Positions 43,679-53,013 of a stretch of DNA of 64,000 bases are shown here, piece after piece (position 1 is the stretch's first letter; each line of letters begins with the position of its first letter). The stretch is from an uncultured Pirellula sp. Lineage in GTDB: Bacteria; Planctomycetota; Planctomycetia; Pirellulales; Pirellulaceae. The notes under the pieces were generated by a model that had not been told where the DNA came from, ran no database searches, and was given only the letters and a program-made list of their open reading frames with translations. The DNA lies in assembly GCA_903858115.1 (NCBI GenBank), contig CAIOHR010000370.1, positions 42,054-106,053 of the forward strand, written 5' to 3'. The translations under genes were made by a program, and so were the position numbers.

Positions 43679-45082
43679 CTAGGGCTGAACTTTCACTTTG
43701 TCCTCGACCGGGACTAAACATATCCTTCGAACAATCTCGAGAACTTTGCGTGCCTCTCCTTCGGATTTAGTAGTTCCACGAACTTCAATGCCGCCGGAAT
43801 CTTGGTTGGTGAACGACAAATTTGCATCGGGAAAGAGGTTTGCAATCATCTCCTTAACTTGGTCCAAATCGCTTTTTGGAGTTGCTGGCTGCTGTCCCGT
43901 AGACAAAACCTTCACCCCAACGACCCTTCTCTGATGATCCTTGGAAATAATCGCTACTTTCGAGCTTCCTTCCGCCTTCCCAACAACAGTGATCGCTCGC
44001 CCGTTGTTGAATACGCTGCAGCACTCAGGATCCTGAGTCTCAATGCGCACGATTTCAAATGGAGCGTCGATGGAATATGTTCCCAAGAGCTCGATATCAT
44101 ACTCGCGTTCTACCTCAACCGAATGCCAACTATCTTGGGAGATAGCTTCCGAATGGCCGGAAGAGGTATTGCCTGCTAACCCTGCCAAATTGCGATCCGC
44201 AACACTCTTGGACTTGGATGGTTTTGGCAAGGCTACCACCCCGGAGGACGCTGGCTTTTCTTGGCTCACCGCTTCATGCGGGGTTTCGGAGGGCGCGTTA
44301 GAATTGGCCTGCATAACGGCATTTTGCCGAAATACTCCTGACCGAATAATCTCCTTTCCGTCCAATTCCAAGGGTTGAACCGTATCCGTCCCTTCACTAA
44401 GTTCGGAGCTTTGAGCAAGAACGACGGTTTGACCAACAGAAAACTTCTTAGGCTTCACAAGCTCGGGAGCTCGCGAAAGCGATGGTGGTGCAATACTTGT
44501 ACCCTGGATGCCAAAATCCGTGACCCCAGCATCCCCCAAATTAAACTTCACGGGACCTCCGGTTTTTTGAGTTGTCACTTGTTTTTGAGGCGGTTGCGAT
44601 GGAAGCGACTGCGGGCGCGGCAGTTCTGCCGCAACATTGAATCGAACGGCATCCTTCATCGAGCTTGTTGCAGAAACCGGTAACTTTGGTGGTTCTTCCG
44701 AACTCAAACGCATTTGGACTTTGCCACTCTGGGAATTCGCGGGGAGCCCTGGAGGATTGGCTACAGACGACTGGTTGTTAGGAAAAGTGGGCAAGCCCGG
44801 AGGTGGCAACATTGGTAATGGTGCCATTTGGTTCATCGAAGTAGAAGCCGGGACTGAAACCGGCAACGAAAGTCGAATCGGTACTTCTTGCAACGCTGAA
44901 CCTGCCGACACAACCGAACCATTCGTTGGCTTGATGCTAAACTCCACCTTCGACTTGGACTGGGCAAGAACAGTTTGCAATACGATCGATTGGCTGGTCA
45001 ACGCAATACAGGACGAGGTCATAAAAGCCAGCAATTGAGAGCGATTTGCTTTTATTCCGCGTCGGCTTGTGATTCCACCCAT
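43679..45082 (-). CDS. Secreted protein with CpaC-like N-terminal and BON-like domains
   Basis: A 467-residue exported protein. A long low-complexity Pro/Ser/Gln-rich linker follows the signal region (LAFMTSSCIALTSQSIVL). The C-terminal 130 residues match the pilus-secretin N-terminus: YSIDAPFEIVRIETQDPECCSVFNNGRAITVVGKAEGSSKVAII. A BON-like segment follows: DLDQVKEMIANLFPDANLSF and GIEVRGTTKSEGEARKVLEIV. The usual secretin channel domain is absent. It could serve as an adaptor in a Tad-like or type II apparatus. ATG 45082 has a GGGGA Shine-Dalgarno sequence. Confidence 0.7.
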   Translation of the reverse strand: MGGITSRRGIKANRSQLLAFMTSSCIALTSQSIVLQTVLAQSKSKVEFSIKPTNGSVVSAGSALQEVPIRLSLPVSVPASTSMNQMAPLPMLPPPGLPTFPNNQSSVANPPGLPANSQSGKVQMRLSSEEPPKLPVSATSSMKDAVRFNVAAELPRPQSLPSQPPQKQVTTQKTGGPVKFNLGDAGVTDFGIQGTSIAPPSLSRAPELVKPKKFSVGQTVVLAQSSELSEGTDTVQPLELDGKEIIRSGVFRQNAVMQANSNAPSETPHEAVSQEKPASSGVVALPKPSKSKSVADRNLAGLAGNTSSGHSEAISQDSWHSVEVEREYDIELLGTYSIDAPFEIVRIETQDPECCSVFNNGRAITVVGKAEGSSKVAIISKDHQRRVVGVKVLSTGQQPATPKSDLDQVKEMIANLFPDANLSFTNQDSGGIEVRGTTKSEGEARKVLEIVRRICLVPVEDKVKVQP

Positions 45083-45422
45083 TTTTCATCCCCCGTTTGA
45101 ATTTGCTGGGGACGATGACGTACCAAGTCCCCGATTGCTTTATCGGGCAGAAGAGTCTGAGGAATTGAGAGAATTTACCGATTGTAACGATTGTGATGCG
45201 CCCCAGCGGCGAGGCTTACCCATATTAGGGCCGAAATGCCACCAAAAATACTAAATCAAGCGGTTGGGTAAATGTTCGCGACCGTTTATAATGTCGGGGC
45301 GAAAATCAGTATGGCGATGCATCGTGTGGTTACTAATTCCTTCCCGACCTCTGCGCAACGCTCGCTTGCTAGCACTTCGCTAGACTGATCGCTTTCTTCA
45401 TACTTTCTGGAGTTTACATAAT
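45083..45422. other. 340-bp intergenic region with a promoter
   Basis: This lies between divergent genes. It contains the promoter at 45264-45292 and otherwise no gene or RNA that I recognise. Confidence 0.5.
45264..45292 (+). promoter_or_regulatory. Sigma-70-type promoter
   Basis: A -35 TTGGGT (45264-45269) and a perfect -10 TATAAT (45287-45292) are separated by 17 bp. Transcription would start near 45299, giving a leader of about 125 nt before the small basic protein at 45423. Confidence 0.7.
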
Positions 45423-45707
45423 ATGGCAGCTGCTGCTAAGTCCCCTCGTAAGAAGAAGGCCGTCACGGAAGTCGACCCAGAAAATCCAGGAGCTGTTGTC
45501 GAAGCAGCACCAAAGGTCAAGAGAACCCGCAAGGCAGCGGCCGAACCCAGAATTAAACTTTACTGGGGTGTTTTCAATCAAAGCCTCAAACGAGTTGCCG
45601 TTTTCGATTACGAAGACATGAAAAAGGCCGAAAAACACGCCAAAGAATTGAGCAAGACCGGCGGCGATCACTTCTTGCAAAAAATCAAAGAAGTCGTCGT
45701 TGTCTAG
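45423..45707 (+). CDS. Small basic protein of unknown function (94 aa)
   Basis: A 94-residue protein with a Lys/Ala-rich N-terminus (AAAAKSPRKKKAVTEV, then KVKRTRKAAAEPRIK) and a compact alpha/beta end (WGVFNQSLKRVAVFDYEDM and KIKEVVVV). The basic, Ala/Pro-rich tail resembles histone-H1-like tails, so nucleic-acid binding is possible but unproven. It has its own strong promoter (45264-45292) and terminator (45762-45790), so it is probably abundant and expressed alone. I do not recognise the family. Confidence 0.75.
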   Translation: MAAAAKSPRKKKAVTEVDPENPGAVVEAAPKVKRTRKAAAEPRIKLYWGVFNQSLKRVAVFDYEDMKKAEKHAKELSKTGGDHFLQKIKEVVVV

Positions 45708-45761
45708 CGAGACAGTCTCAGACAACGATTCGTTCTCTCGATCGTTGTAGAAAATGATTCT

Positions 45762-45790
45762 AAATCCATCGGGCGACCGATGGATTTTTT
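45762..45790 (+). terminator. Intrinsic terminator after the small basic protein gene
   Basis: AAATCCATCGG (45762-45772) pairs perfectly with CCGATGGATTT (45777-45787) around GCGA, followed by a T-run to 45790. It overlaps the stop of the convergent minus-strand gene. Confidence 0.9.
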
Positions 45791-46562
45791 ATTGCATCTC
45801 TAGACCGTTTGTTGGTGGATAATAAACCGGTGCGGGTGGGTAATAGTCGTCTTGAAGCGGCGTTAACGCATTGTTCGGACCAACTCCAAGGCCCGGCTGC
45901 CAACCCGGTTGAACTGGCATTCCTGGCATTCCTGGCATTCCTGGCATGCCTGGCATAGTCGTGCCACCTCCCATCCCCATGTTGGCTCCATTCCCAAACG
46001 GGACAGCTCCCCACGGGAACCCACCACCTAAAACTTGCGGGAGCTGTGGTCCCCAGGCGGGATACGGAACGGAAAATGGTCTTGTTGGATATCTCCATTC
46101 ACCATAGGGCCGAACGTTGGGCCCCCACTGCTCTACCGAGTGATAGTGATCCACACTTGAACCCGCTTGCAAAGTGCTCCTAGTGTGACGGAACCCACTT
46201 CGAACAAAGTCTGGCCGTTCGATCGCGACAGGTTCGATCCCTGTTGAGAATTGATCCACCCGCTGACCTTGAGCATCGTGGGTATAGGTCGAAGACATAG
46301 TTGTCCAGTCGACGCTGTTTTTCGAGGTCTTCTTTACGTAGGGTTCGGTAACACGGCGAATTGGCTTCACTGCCGTCGAATCGCAGCTGCCTTTAGAAAT
46401 CGATGCCGTATCCGAAGCATTTTTGTGTGAAGACTGCGCACAAACGCGATCTATCGAAAGTCCACATACAACAAAAAATCCCACGATCCAACGCCAAACC
46501 AAATCGGTTTTTCCAGCGTCGGAAAGTGTCTTTAGAAGTCGTGAAAAGCAGAAATTTGTCAT
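45789..46562 (-). CDS. Secreted low-complexity Pro/Gly/Met-rich protein
   Basis: A 257-residue exported protein of unknown function. ATG 46562 is followed by a hydrophobic segment (WRWIVGFFVVCGLSI) ending in VCAQS, a plausible signal peptide. The rest is rich in Tyr, Pro and Gly, with a run of four Gly-Met-Pro units (MPGMPGMPGMPGM), encoded by a 9-bp repeat near 45916-45957. No domain is recognised. An earlier TTG (46607) could extend it by 15 residues. Confidence 0.55.
   Translation of the reverse strand: MTNFCFSRLLKTLSDAGKTDLVWRWIVGFFVVCGLSIDRVCAQSSHKNASDTASISKGSCDSTAVKPIRRVTEPYVKKTSKNSVDWTTMSSTYTHDAQGQRVDQFSTGIEPVAIERPDFVRSGFRHTRSTLQAGSSVDHYHSVEQWGPNVRPYGEWRYPTRPFSVPYPAWGPQLPQVLGGGFPWGAVPFGNGANMGMGGGTTMPGMPGMPGMPGMPVQPGWQPGLGVGPNNALTPLQDDYYPPAPVYYPPTNGLEMQ
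45916..45957. repeat. 9-bp tandem repeat (Gly-Met-Pro)
   Basis: About four and a half copies of GGCATTCCT, one of them GGCATGCCT, encode the MPG run on the minus strand. Confidence 0.85.
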
Positions 46563-46722
46563 ACCTCTTACACTAATCGCAGAGGCTCTAAAACCAAATA
46601 AATACAACGATTACCCAATAATCGTCAGCCCGCAAAAATAGTTTGTGACGTATTGGAGAGTTGTAGGGGCTTCTAGCCGAGGTACGGCGGTTTTCGAATC
46701 GGACCAATTCCCTCAGTTGTTC

Positions 46723-48798
46723 TCATTTTGCCTTTGGAAAATCAGCAGGAACGGATACTCGTGCCCGATAGTTGCTGTCATTGGAAAGGCTATTTCTCTC
46801 GGGCCGGGCCTTCATGTTGTTTGGCGCCGATGTCGACTGCGTATAGATCCAAATCTCTTGAGAATCCCAAACGATCAGTTCGTCTCGATGGTCACCAGTC
46901 AAATCCAAGGAGTCATACGCTTTGGTTGGATGCCCATCCGCAGGGAGCCGAACCGCGCGGCGCCCGTATCCATCCCACAATCCTCCGTGGATAGGATCCG
47001 GGCCGATCATGAAAAGCTCGCTTCCATCTCCACTCCAGAAAACAGGTATGATCGAACTTCCATGCTCTGGCCGCGGTTCAAGATCCATGAGTACATTGCC
47101 ACTCGAATCGAGAATGTGAATCAACCCTTGGTTCTTCCAGAAATTGGCAGCGACAATTTCCAATCCCGGCAGATCTTGTCGAAAGTCTGCAACGGTCAAG
47201 TTCTGTACGTGCCCCAGTCGCAAATGAACCCGTGGAATTCCGTTGGCATCGAGGAGTAAAAACCCTTCGTCGCTCGCGCCCCAAATGGTCTCGTGAGAAC
47301 CATTTCCATCTAAATCTACCACCGCAACACTATCGACATGGTCTTTGTAGCGGTCGTCATGACTCCACACAACTTGACCGTCGGGTGCGATCCTAGAGTA
47401 ACCCACATAAGCCTCCTCGCGGCCATCCTTGTCCGTGTCTATCGGAAAGACAAAATGCCCTGTATTGCATTCGACCTGCCACAGATCCTTGAGTTCATCA
47501 TCCATTGCCCAAACATTTTGATATCGATCCTTTAGCAGAATATCTTTCCGATGCATGGAACCTCGCAGGTCAGCAAAAAGCAGACTGTCTCCAAGAATGC
47601 GAGGAAACCGATTGAATGGAACTCGCTTGCTTGTATTCAACGGCGTTGGGCGAGAACGAATCTTTTTTCCCGTGGCCCCTTCGGCAACGATGATCTCTTG
47701 ACCTTGGCAGTAGACGACTTCATTTTTCCCATCACCTTCCAAATCATGGATCTGAAATGCAACATCATTCGTGAGATGATGCTTCCAACGATCGGGGGTT
47801 CCATTCCGCCATAAAACGTTTCCGTCTAACTCCATTGCTGTCATGCAAGCGATCTCACTGTTGCTATCGGTCGGTCCGAAGTGAGTAATCTGTCCAATCA
47901 ATAGATCGATACGTCCGTCTCCATTGAGATCCCCAAAGCGAATGTTTCGATCGGTACCGAATTGCGGTGTTGGAATCTTGCGCCACAACACCGGCTTCGG
48001 AAGTTTCGACTCAGCCTCCTTTTCAGCCTTATCGAATTCTCTTTTCTCCAACTGAAAGTTTCTGAATGCTTCCGGTGTGCAGGATACCTGAACTCGATCG
48101 AATTGAGCGTGTACATTCGCTAACAAAGCGATGCGCCCATTCTGAAAGATCGTATCGGTGGCGGAGAGCGTCAGCCCATTCACGGTGGCATCGATCGTAT
48201 TACCCAATACCTTTAGCTCTAAAGCGAATTCCTGGTTCGGCTTACGTTCAAACGGCAATGAATTGAGTACCGATTCGCCTGGGACCTGAAACGCAACTTC
48301 ATGCTGTACTCGCATCAACACGATCCGGTCATTATCCACGCCGAGGAAGTAGTAACAACGATCGTTCTGCTGACGGAACGCGAGTCCGACTCGTCCAGTT
48401 GGCGCTTCTGCGGTGAATCGTGCTTCGACTCGATAGTCTTTCCACATACGATCTCCAGCGACCACCATCGGGTGCCAGTGCTTTGCTTTGCTCGTGTAAG
48501 TTTGTTGAAGTGAAGCTTTCCCTGTTTCGTCGCGAACCGCTCGCCATGCGGTTTGCGAATCGCTTGCCGAATCAAATGTCGTTACAGCCCAATCTCCTAA
48601 AGCCACTGCTTCTCGAAGAAAATGATATTCAGGATGTGGCCCCACAACTGGCATCAACGAGCCAGGCGGGATCTTCTCAAACCCATCCGAAAACAAAACT
48701 TCGATAGGCTCGTTCGACCGGAGAGGTCCTGACAAATGGACCAAGTAAACGGCTAGAAAGAGGACGACTTTCCGCAAAAGGTACGATCGATCTCGCAT
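46723..48798 (-). CDS. Secreted protein with LamG/DUF1080-like and FG-GAP domains
   Basis: A 691-residue exported protein. ATG 48798 begins a signal-like segment (LLRKVVLFLAVYLVHLSGPL). A beta-sandwich domain follows at about 35-240 (DYRVEARFTAEAPTGRVGLAF, VDNDRIVLMRVQ), as in LamG/3-keto-glycoside hydrolase-like proteins. The rest is a FG-GAP beta-propeller with FGDLNGDGRIDLLIG and LEGDGKNEVVY and similar repeats, resembling rhamnogalacturonan-lyase-type propellers. It may bind or act on polysaccharide. No catalytic residues were identified. A TTG at 48840 could extend it by 14 residues. Confidence 0.75.
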   Translation of the reverse strand: MRDRSYLLRKVVLFLAVYLVHLSGPLRSNEPIEVLFSDGFEKIPPGSLMPVVGPHPEYHFLREAVALGDWAVTTFDSASDSQTAWRAVRDETGKASLQQTYTSKAKHWHPMVVAGDRMWKDYRVEARFTAEAPTGRVGLAFRQQNDRCYYFLGVDNDRIVLMRVQHEVAFQVPGESVLNSLPFERKPNQEFALELKVLGNTIDATVNGLTLSATDTIFQNGRIALLANVHAQFDRVQVSCTPEAFRNFQLEKREFDKAEKEAESKLPKPVLWRKIPTPQFGTDRNIRFGDLNGDGRIDLLIGQITHFGPTDSNSEIACMTAMELDGNVLWRNGTPDRWKHHLTNDVAFQIHDLEGDGKNEVVYCQGQEIIVAEGATGKKIRSRPTPLNTSKRVPFNRFPRILGDSLLFADLRGSMHRKDILLKDRYQNVWAMDDELKDLWQVECNTGHFVFPIDTDKDGREEAYVGYSRIAPDGQVVWSHDDRYKDHVDSVAVVDLDGNGSHETIWGASDEGFLLLDANGIPRVHLRLGHVQNLTVADFRQDLPGLEIVAANFWKNQGLIHILDSSGNVLMDLEPRPEHGSSIIPVFWSGDGSELFMIGPDPIHGGLWDGYGRRAVRLPADGHPTKAYDSLDLTGDHRDELIVWDSQEIWIYTQSTSAPNNMKARPERNSLSNDSNYRARVSVPADFPKAK

Positions 48799-48858
48799 GT
48801 TGAGCTTTCGGGATTGGGGTTTGAAAAATGCTTTCGTCAATACTTGTCGTTGCTCCTT

Positions 48859-49080
48859 TTAGCGTAAAACGAGATCGCCGGAACGGGAATAGCCCCCCGA
48901 AAGAACGGTTTCCAGGTTGAATATTCCGGGTAAATCAACTATCGTTAATTTTCCGTCTTTGTCCGTTTCGATAAGGCCAATGTCGGACCCCACCTCCACC
49001 CCACCTCGATTTTCGAATTTGTTCCAACCGAACGTCTTCCGAAAAACACCTCCCACCGAGTCAAAACGAAATGTTTGCAT
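48859..49080 (-). CDS. Possible small protein or gene remnant (73 codons)
   Basis: An open frame from ATG 49080 to a stop at 48859 reads with plausible beta-strand patterning (VEVGSDIGLIETDKDGKLTI, then SGGYSRSGDLVLR). No family, signal or ribosome-binding site is recognised, and it sits between the FG-GAP gene and the divergent HlyD gene. The length can arise by chance. It is listed for completeness. Confidence 0.2.
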   Translation of the reverse strand: MQTFRFDSVGGVFRKTFGWNKFENRGGVEVGSDIGLIETDKDGKLTIVDLPGIFNLETVLSGGYSRSGDLVLR

Positions 49081-50672
49081 CGATTAGCAATAACGGCCGA
49101 TCGCGAATGAACTTGGGCTGGACTCGCCTGTTTGCTAGCGTTCGTTTCTGGATTGGAAGCACTTGCTTGGTCGCTCTGTGCTACGGTGCTTGGAGTTTCT
49201 CACAAACGAGCGCTAACGGTGCAGCATTAGCTTCTCAAGCGGTATGGCAAGAAGTCAATCGCGCGGATTTAGAGGTAGTGGTTTTGGAACGCGGCAGCCT
49301 CGAAAGCCAATCCAATATCGACTTGATTTGCGAAGTGGAGGACGTTCGCAAGGACAATATCAATGGCACAACAATTGTCTGGATGATTCCCAATGGTGCA
49401 TCCGTAAAAAAAGGAGACTTGGTTCTAGAGCTGGATTCAAACCCAATGCAGGAAGCCCTGGATGACCAAGTGCTCTATTTGGAGAACGCACTCGCTGAAA
49501 AAATCCAAGCGGAAGCCAATCTAAAGAATCAGCAAACCATGAACGCAACCGCGAAAGCGGAATCAGAGTTGTTGATTCGTCTAGCCGAGCTTGAGTTGGA
49601 AATGTATGTCGACAAAGATAATGGCACACAGAAGCTCGCCATAGATCTGAACAAACGAAAAATTGACGATGTGAACAATGACATCCTCGCGGCGCAAGCC
49701 ACGATGGAGCTTCGACGCGAAGAGCAACGAGGCTATGAGGAGTTGTTTAAGCTTGGTTACGCAAACCAAAACGAAGTTCGGAGGTTTGAGCTTCAATACC
49801 TGACAGCCGAAGGAACGTTTGCGGCAAAATTAAACCAACTTCAAACGGAAGTTTCCACGCTAAAGAAAATGCAAGTTTACGAACAACGCAAAGAAAAGCT
49901 GGTGCTCGAAGGAAAGCTGGCAACCGCGAAACGAGGATTGGAGCAAGTGCTCCGAAACAACGAAGCAAGATTAGCTCAAGTGGAAGCGCTCATGAGAGCC
50001 AAGGATGAGTCTTTCAAAAAGGAAGAAGAGAAGTTTGCGCGATTCAAGCTTCAGCTTGAGAAATGCAAAATCTACGCACCGCAATCGGGACTCGTTGCAT
50101 ATCCCAACAGCAAGACGATGGAGGTGCGCGAAGGCCTACCGGTTATTTACCGCCAAAAATTGCTTTCCATTCCCAATTTGGATTCGATGCAAGTGGAAAC
50201 CAGAATCCACGAATCGGCTCTGGATCAAGTGAAGGCAGGGCTACCAGTTCGTGTCACGGTCGATGCATTTCCTGGAACGTCCTATGACGCAGTAGTGAAA
50301 TCGGTGGCTGTGTTGCCAGAACAGAACAGTTGGTCTGGAAACGACACCAAGGTCTATCAGACCATCGTGACGATTACAGACAAAGTCGAAGGGTTAAAAC
50401 CTGGAATGACCGCGATTTCAGAAATCTTGATCAACAAACTCCCTGATGTGGTCACCGTTCCGCTTCAAGCCGTCGTTGAGAAAGATGACAAAACCTATGT
50501 TGTGGTAAAAGACGATCACGAAAATATGCAACCGCGATTCGTAGAGTTGGGCGAAGCCAGTGATACTCGCGTCAGTGTTCAGAGCGGATTGAGCGAGGGG
50601 GAATCCGTCGCCGTGAACGCCCAGGACCTGATGAACGCAGTCTTTGGCGACAACGCTATCCCTGCTACCTAA
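49071..50672 (+). CDS. HlyD-family periplasmic adaptor (efflux subunit)
   Basis: A 533-residue membrane-fusion protein with one N-terminal membrane anchor (FWIGSTCLVALCYGAWSF), a barrel-sandwich lipoyl half (VLERGSLESQSNIDLICEVED), a long coiled-coil hairpin with Lys/Glu/Leu-rich helices (about 140-320) and a second lipoyl/beta-barrel part (CKIYAPQSGLVAYP, then VTVPLQAVVEKDDKTYVVV). Such adaptors link an inner-membrane MacB/ABC or RND pump to an outer-membrane channel. The next gene is a MacB-type permease 18 bp away. ATG 49107 is an alternative start just before the anchor. Confidence 0.9.
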   Translation: MFASISNNGRSRMNLGWTRLFASVRFWIGSTCLVALCYGAWSFSQTSANGAALASQAVWQEVNRADLEVVVLERGSLESQSNIDLICEVEDVRKDNINGTTIVWMIPNGASVKKGDLVLELDSNPMQEALDDQVLYLENALAEKIQAEANLKNQQTMNATAKAESELLIRLAELELEMYVDKDNGTQKLAIDLNKRKIDDVNNDILAAQATMELRREEQRGYEELFKLGYANQNEVRRFELQYLTAEGTFAAKLNQLQTEVSTLKKMQVYEQRKEKLVLEGKLATAKRGLEQVLRNNEARLAQVEALMRAKDESFKKEEEKFARFKLQLEKCKIYAPQSGLVAYPNSKTMEVREGLPVIYRQKLLSIPNLDSMQVETRIHESALDQVKAGLPVRVTVDAFPGTSYDAVVKSVAVLPEQNSWSGNDTKVYQTIVTITDKVEGLKPGMTAISEILINKLPDVVTVPLQAVVEKDDKTYVVVKDDHENMQPRFVELGEASDTRVSVQSGLSEGESVAVNAQDLMNAVFGDNAIPAT

Positions 50673-50690
50673 TCGCTCGGGATACACTGC

Positions 50691-51965
50691 GTGCTCATTG
50701 CAACACTCCGGCTTGCGGTTAGAAACCTGCTTCTCCATAAGCTTAGAAGCATCTTGACTTTGTTGGGCACGATCCTCGGTGTTGCGTCTGTCATCTCGAT
50801 GCTTTCCATCGGAGAAGGCTCGAAACAAGAAGCCCTTGAACAGATTCGCCGCTTGGGAGCTGCGAATGTTATCGTTCGAAGCATGAAGCCTCAGCAGTCT
50901 TCGAATCAAACACCATCTTCGACATCCACTTATGTGCTTGCGTATGGTCTTACCTACGCAGACCTAAAGATCATCAAAGACTTGCAACCCGAAGGATGTG
51001 CCGTTGTCCCCTCGGTCATGCATAAAAAGAACTTGCAACACGCCAAACGGCATGTCATCGGAGTGAGAATTGTAGCTACGACGGAACAATACCCGGTCGT
51101 TCGAGAGATGGCAGTGAAAGGAAGATTTTTTAATGCGGACGAGGTGACGCGATCAGCCAATGTCGTTGTGGTGGGGCAAAAAACGGCAAACGAACTTTTT
51201 GGATTCGAAGATCCGATCGGTAAATCTCTTTTGGTAGGTGACGATGCTTATCGAGTTATCGGTGTGATTGCCTATGGCGATAGCGGATCTGCCAAAGCCA
51301 CATCCAATGACACGGCAGATCAAAACGCGGATCTTTACATACCGATCACATCCGCACAAAACCGTATGGGAATTGTTCAGCGTTTGGTTGAGACTGGATC
51401 GCGTCAGTACGTTCGAATCGAGTTGAGTGAAATCACTATTCGGTTAAAGGATCAATCGCAGGTTCGCCCGTTCGCCTCTGTCGTGCGAAACATCCTGACG
51501 CAAAAACACTCGAGTACTAAAGATTACGAAGTACAAGTGCCGCTCGATTTGCTCAACCAGGCAGAACGAGAAAAAAGACTGTGGAATATGGTCTTGGGAT
51601 CGATCGCCGGCATCTCGTTACTGGTCGGCGGAATTGGTATCATGAACATCATGCTTGCAACAGTAACCGAGCGTACAAGAGAGATCGGTATTCGCAGAGC
51701 GATTGGAGCAAAACGGCGTCACATCATTATGCAGTTTCTGATGGAGACTACAGTCTTGAGCACCAGCGGTGGAATTCTTGGCGTCATCGTGGGTGTATTG
51801 ATCCCTATTTTGTTTACATTGCTGCTGGGAATCACGACTTCAACCAGTATCGGATCGATTGTAGTTGCCTTTGGTATCTCCGTCGCAACTGGAATCGTAT
51901 TCGGTGTCTATCCTGCGTACAAAGCTGCTAGCATGAACCCAATCGAAGCCCTTCGTCATCAGTGA
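50691..51965 (+). CDS. MacB-type ABC transporter permease
   Basis: A 424-residue four-helix permease with the MacB architecture: N-terminal TM (LTLLGTILGVASVISMLSIGEG), a large periplasmic core, then three TMs including LVGGIGIMNIMLATVTERTREIG and GVYPAYKAASMNPIEALRH. It starts at GTG 50691. MacB-type permeases export macrolides, toxins or lipoproteins by mechanotransmission with a separate ATPase. No ATP-binding gene follows; the next gene is unrelated, so the ATPase must lie elsewhere. It is grouped with the HlyD adaptor. Confidence 0.93.
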   Translation: MLIATLRLAVRNLLLHKLRSILTLLGTILGVASVISMLSIGEGSKQEALEQIRRLGAANVIVRSMKPQQSSNQTPSSTSTYVLAYGLTYADLKIIKDLQPEGCAVVPSVMHKKNLQHAKRHVIGVRIVATTEQYPVVREMAVKGRFFNADEVTRSANVVVVGQKTANELFGFEDPIGKSLLVGDDAYRVIGVIAYGDSGSAKATSNDTADQNADLYIPITSAQNRMGIVQRLVETGSRQYVRIELSEITIRLKDQSQVRPFASVVRNILTQKHSSTKDYEVQVPLDLLNQAEREKRLWNMVLGSIAGISLLVGGIGIMNIMLATVTERTREIGIRRAIGAKRRHIIMQFLMETTVLSTSGGILGVIVGVLIPILFTLLLGITTSTSIGSIVVAFGISVATGIVFGVYPAYKAASMNPIEALRHQ

Positions 51966-51977
51966 AGAAAGCCTGCT

Positions 51978-52916
51978 ATGCCAAAGTACCAGATCGACAA
52001 ATCGATTGTCATCCAGTCTGACCCAGAACGTGTTTACGATGTCGTAGCCGACTACAACACTTGGACGACTTGGTCGCCATGGCTGATTGCCGAACCGACG
52101 GCCAAGGTAACCGTAACAGATGATTCCTCCTCGATTGGTTCCCGCTACGCATGGTTAGGTGACATCACCGGCCAGGGCGAACTGGAGCACAAACAATTGA
52201 AACCAGCGGAATTAGTGGAAGATGAACTTCGCTTCATCAAACCATTCAAGACCATATGCAAGACGGCATTTCACCTGAAACGAGAGGGCTCGGGGACTCG
52301 TTTAAGTTGGACGATGGACGCGTCGCTACCTTGGTTCTTGTTTTGGATGGTCCCCATGATGAAAACGCTCATCGGCATGGACTATCAACGTGGGCTTACC
52401 ATGCTAAAGGATTTGATCGAAACCGGAAACATACCAGCAAAGACTATTGTCCATGGTCCACAAAGCGTTGGACCGATTCGAATGGCGGGTATTGCTGACT
52501 CATGCCGAGTCGACAATGTAAGTAGCTCGATGGACAAGGCTTTCCATACGGCATCTACCGAGTTTCGCAAGGCAGGCTTACCTGTCGATCGCGGGATGAT
52601 CTCGGTCTACACAAAGTTTCGGATGAATGAAGGTGTCTTCGAATACATCAGCGGTTTCCTTTTACCCGAAAATGCAAAGGTCCCATCCGGTAATCCGTTA
52701 AAGATCTGGAATCTACCTGCCTGCAAAGCGTTCCATGTCGAGCAAACTGGACCTTATCGCCATTTAGGAAACGGCTGGAGTGTCGCGAATCAAATCTGTC
52801 GTCACAAGAAAATGAAACAGCAACCAATCGGAACCTTTGAACTCTACCGGAACTCACCAAACGAGGTACCGGAAAGCGAAATCAAAACCGATATCTATCT
52901 GCCGCTGCGGAATTGA
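51978..52916 (+). CDS. SRPBCC-domain and GyrI-like domain fusion protein
   Basis: A 312-residue soluble protein with two ligand-binding folds. An SRPBCC/START-like domain fills about 1-150 (IVIQSDPERVYDVVADYNTWTTWSPW, GTRLSWTMDASLPW). A GyrI/AraC-effector-binding-like domain follows (SMDKAFHTASTEFRKAGLPV, VFEYISGFLLPE, VEQTGPYRHLGNGW). Both halves bind small hydrophobic ligands in other proteins, so this may sense or bind a lipid or drug. It starts 12 bp after the MacB-type permease and looks co-transcribed with the efflux genes. Confidence 0.85.
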   Translation: MPKYQIDKSIVIQSDPERVYDVVADYNTWTTWSPWLIAEPTAKVTVTDDSSSIGSRYAWLGDITGQGELEHKQLKPAELVEDELRFIKPFKTICKTAFHLKREGSGTRLSWTMDASLPWFLFWMVPMMKTLIGMDYQRGLTMLKDLIETGNIPAKTIVHGPQSVGPIRMAGIADSCRVDNVSSSMDKAFHTASTEFRKAGLPVDRGMISVYTKFRMNEGVFEYISGFLLPENAKVPSGNPLKIWNLPACKAFHVEQTGPYRHLGNGWSVANQICRHKKMKQQPIGTFELYRNSPNEVPESEIKTDIYLPLRN

Positions 52917-52964
52917 ATACCACCAAGAGGCGGCGGTTCTCTTGATCTATCTGAGGCTCCTCAA

Positions 52965-53008
52965 CAAAAAAAGTTAGCGAGATTTGTTTAATGTGTATCT
53001 CGTTAACT
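52965..53008 (-). terminator. Intrinsic terminator after msrA (possibly bidirectional)
   Basis: AGTTAGCGAGAT (52972-52983) and ATCTCGTTAACT (52997-53008) form a 12-bp stem with one mismatch and a 13-nt loop. On the minus strand it is followed by a run of T's. The plus side is also T-rich (TTTCCTTTATTT), so it may also end the SRPBCC gene. Confidence 0.85.
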
Positions 53009-53013
53009 TTCCT

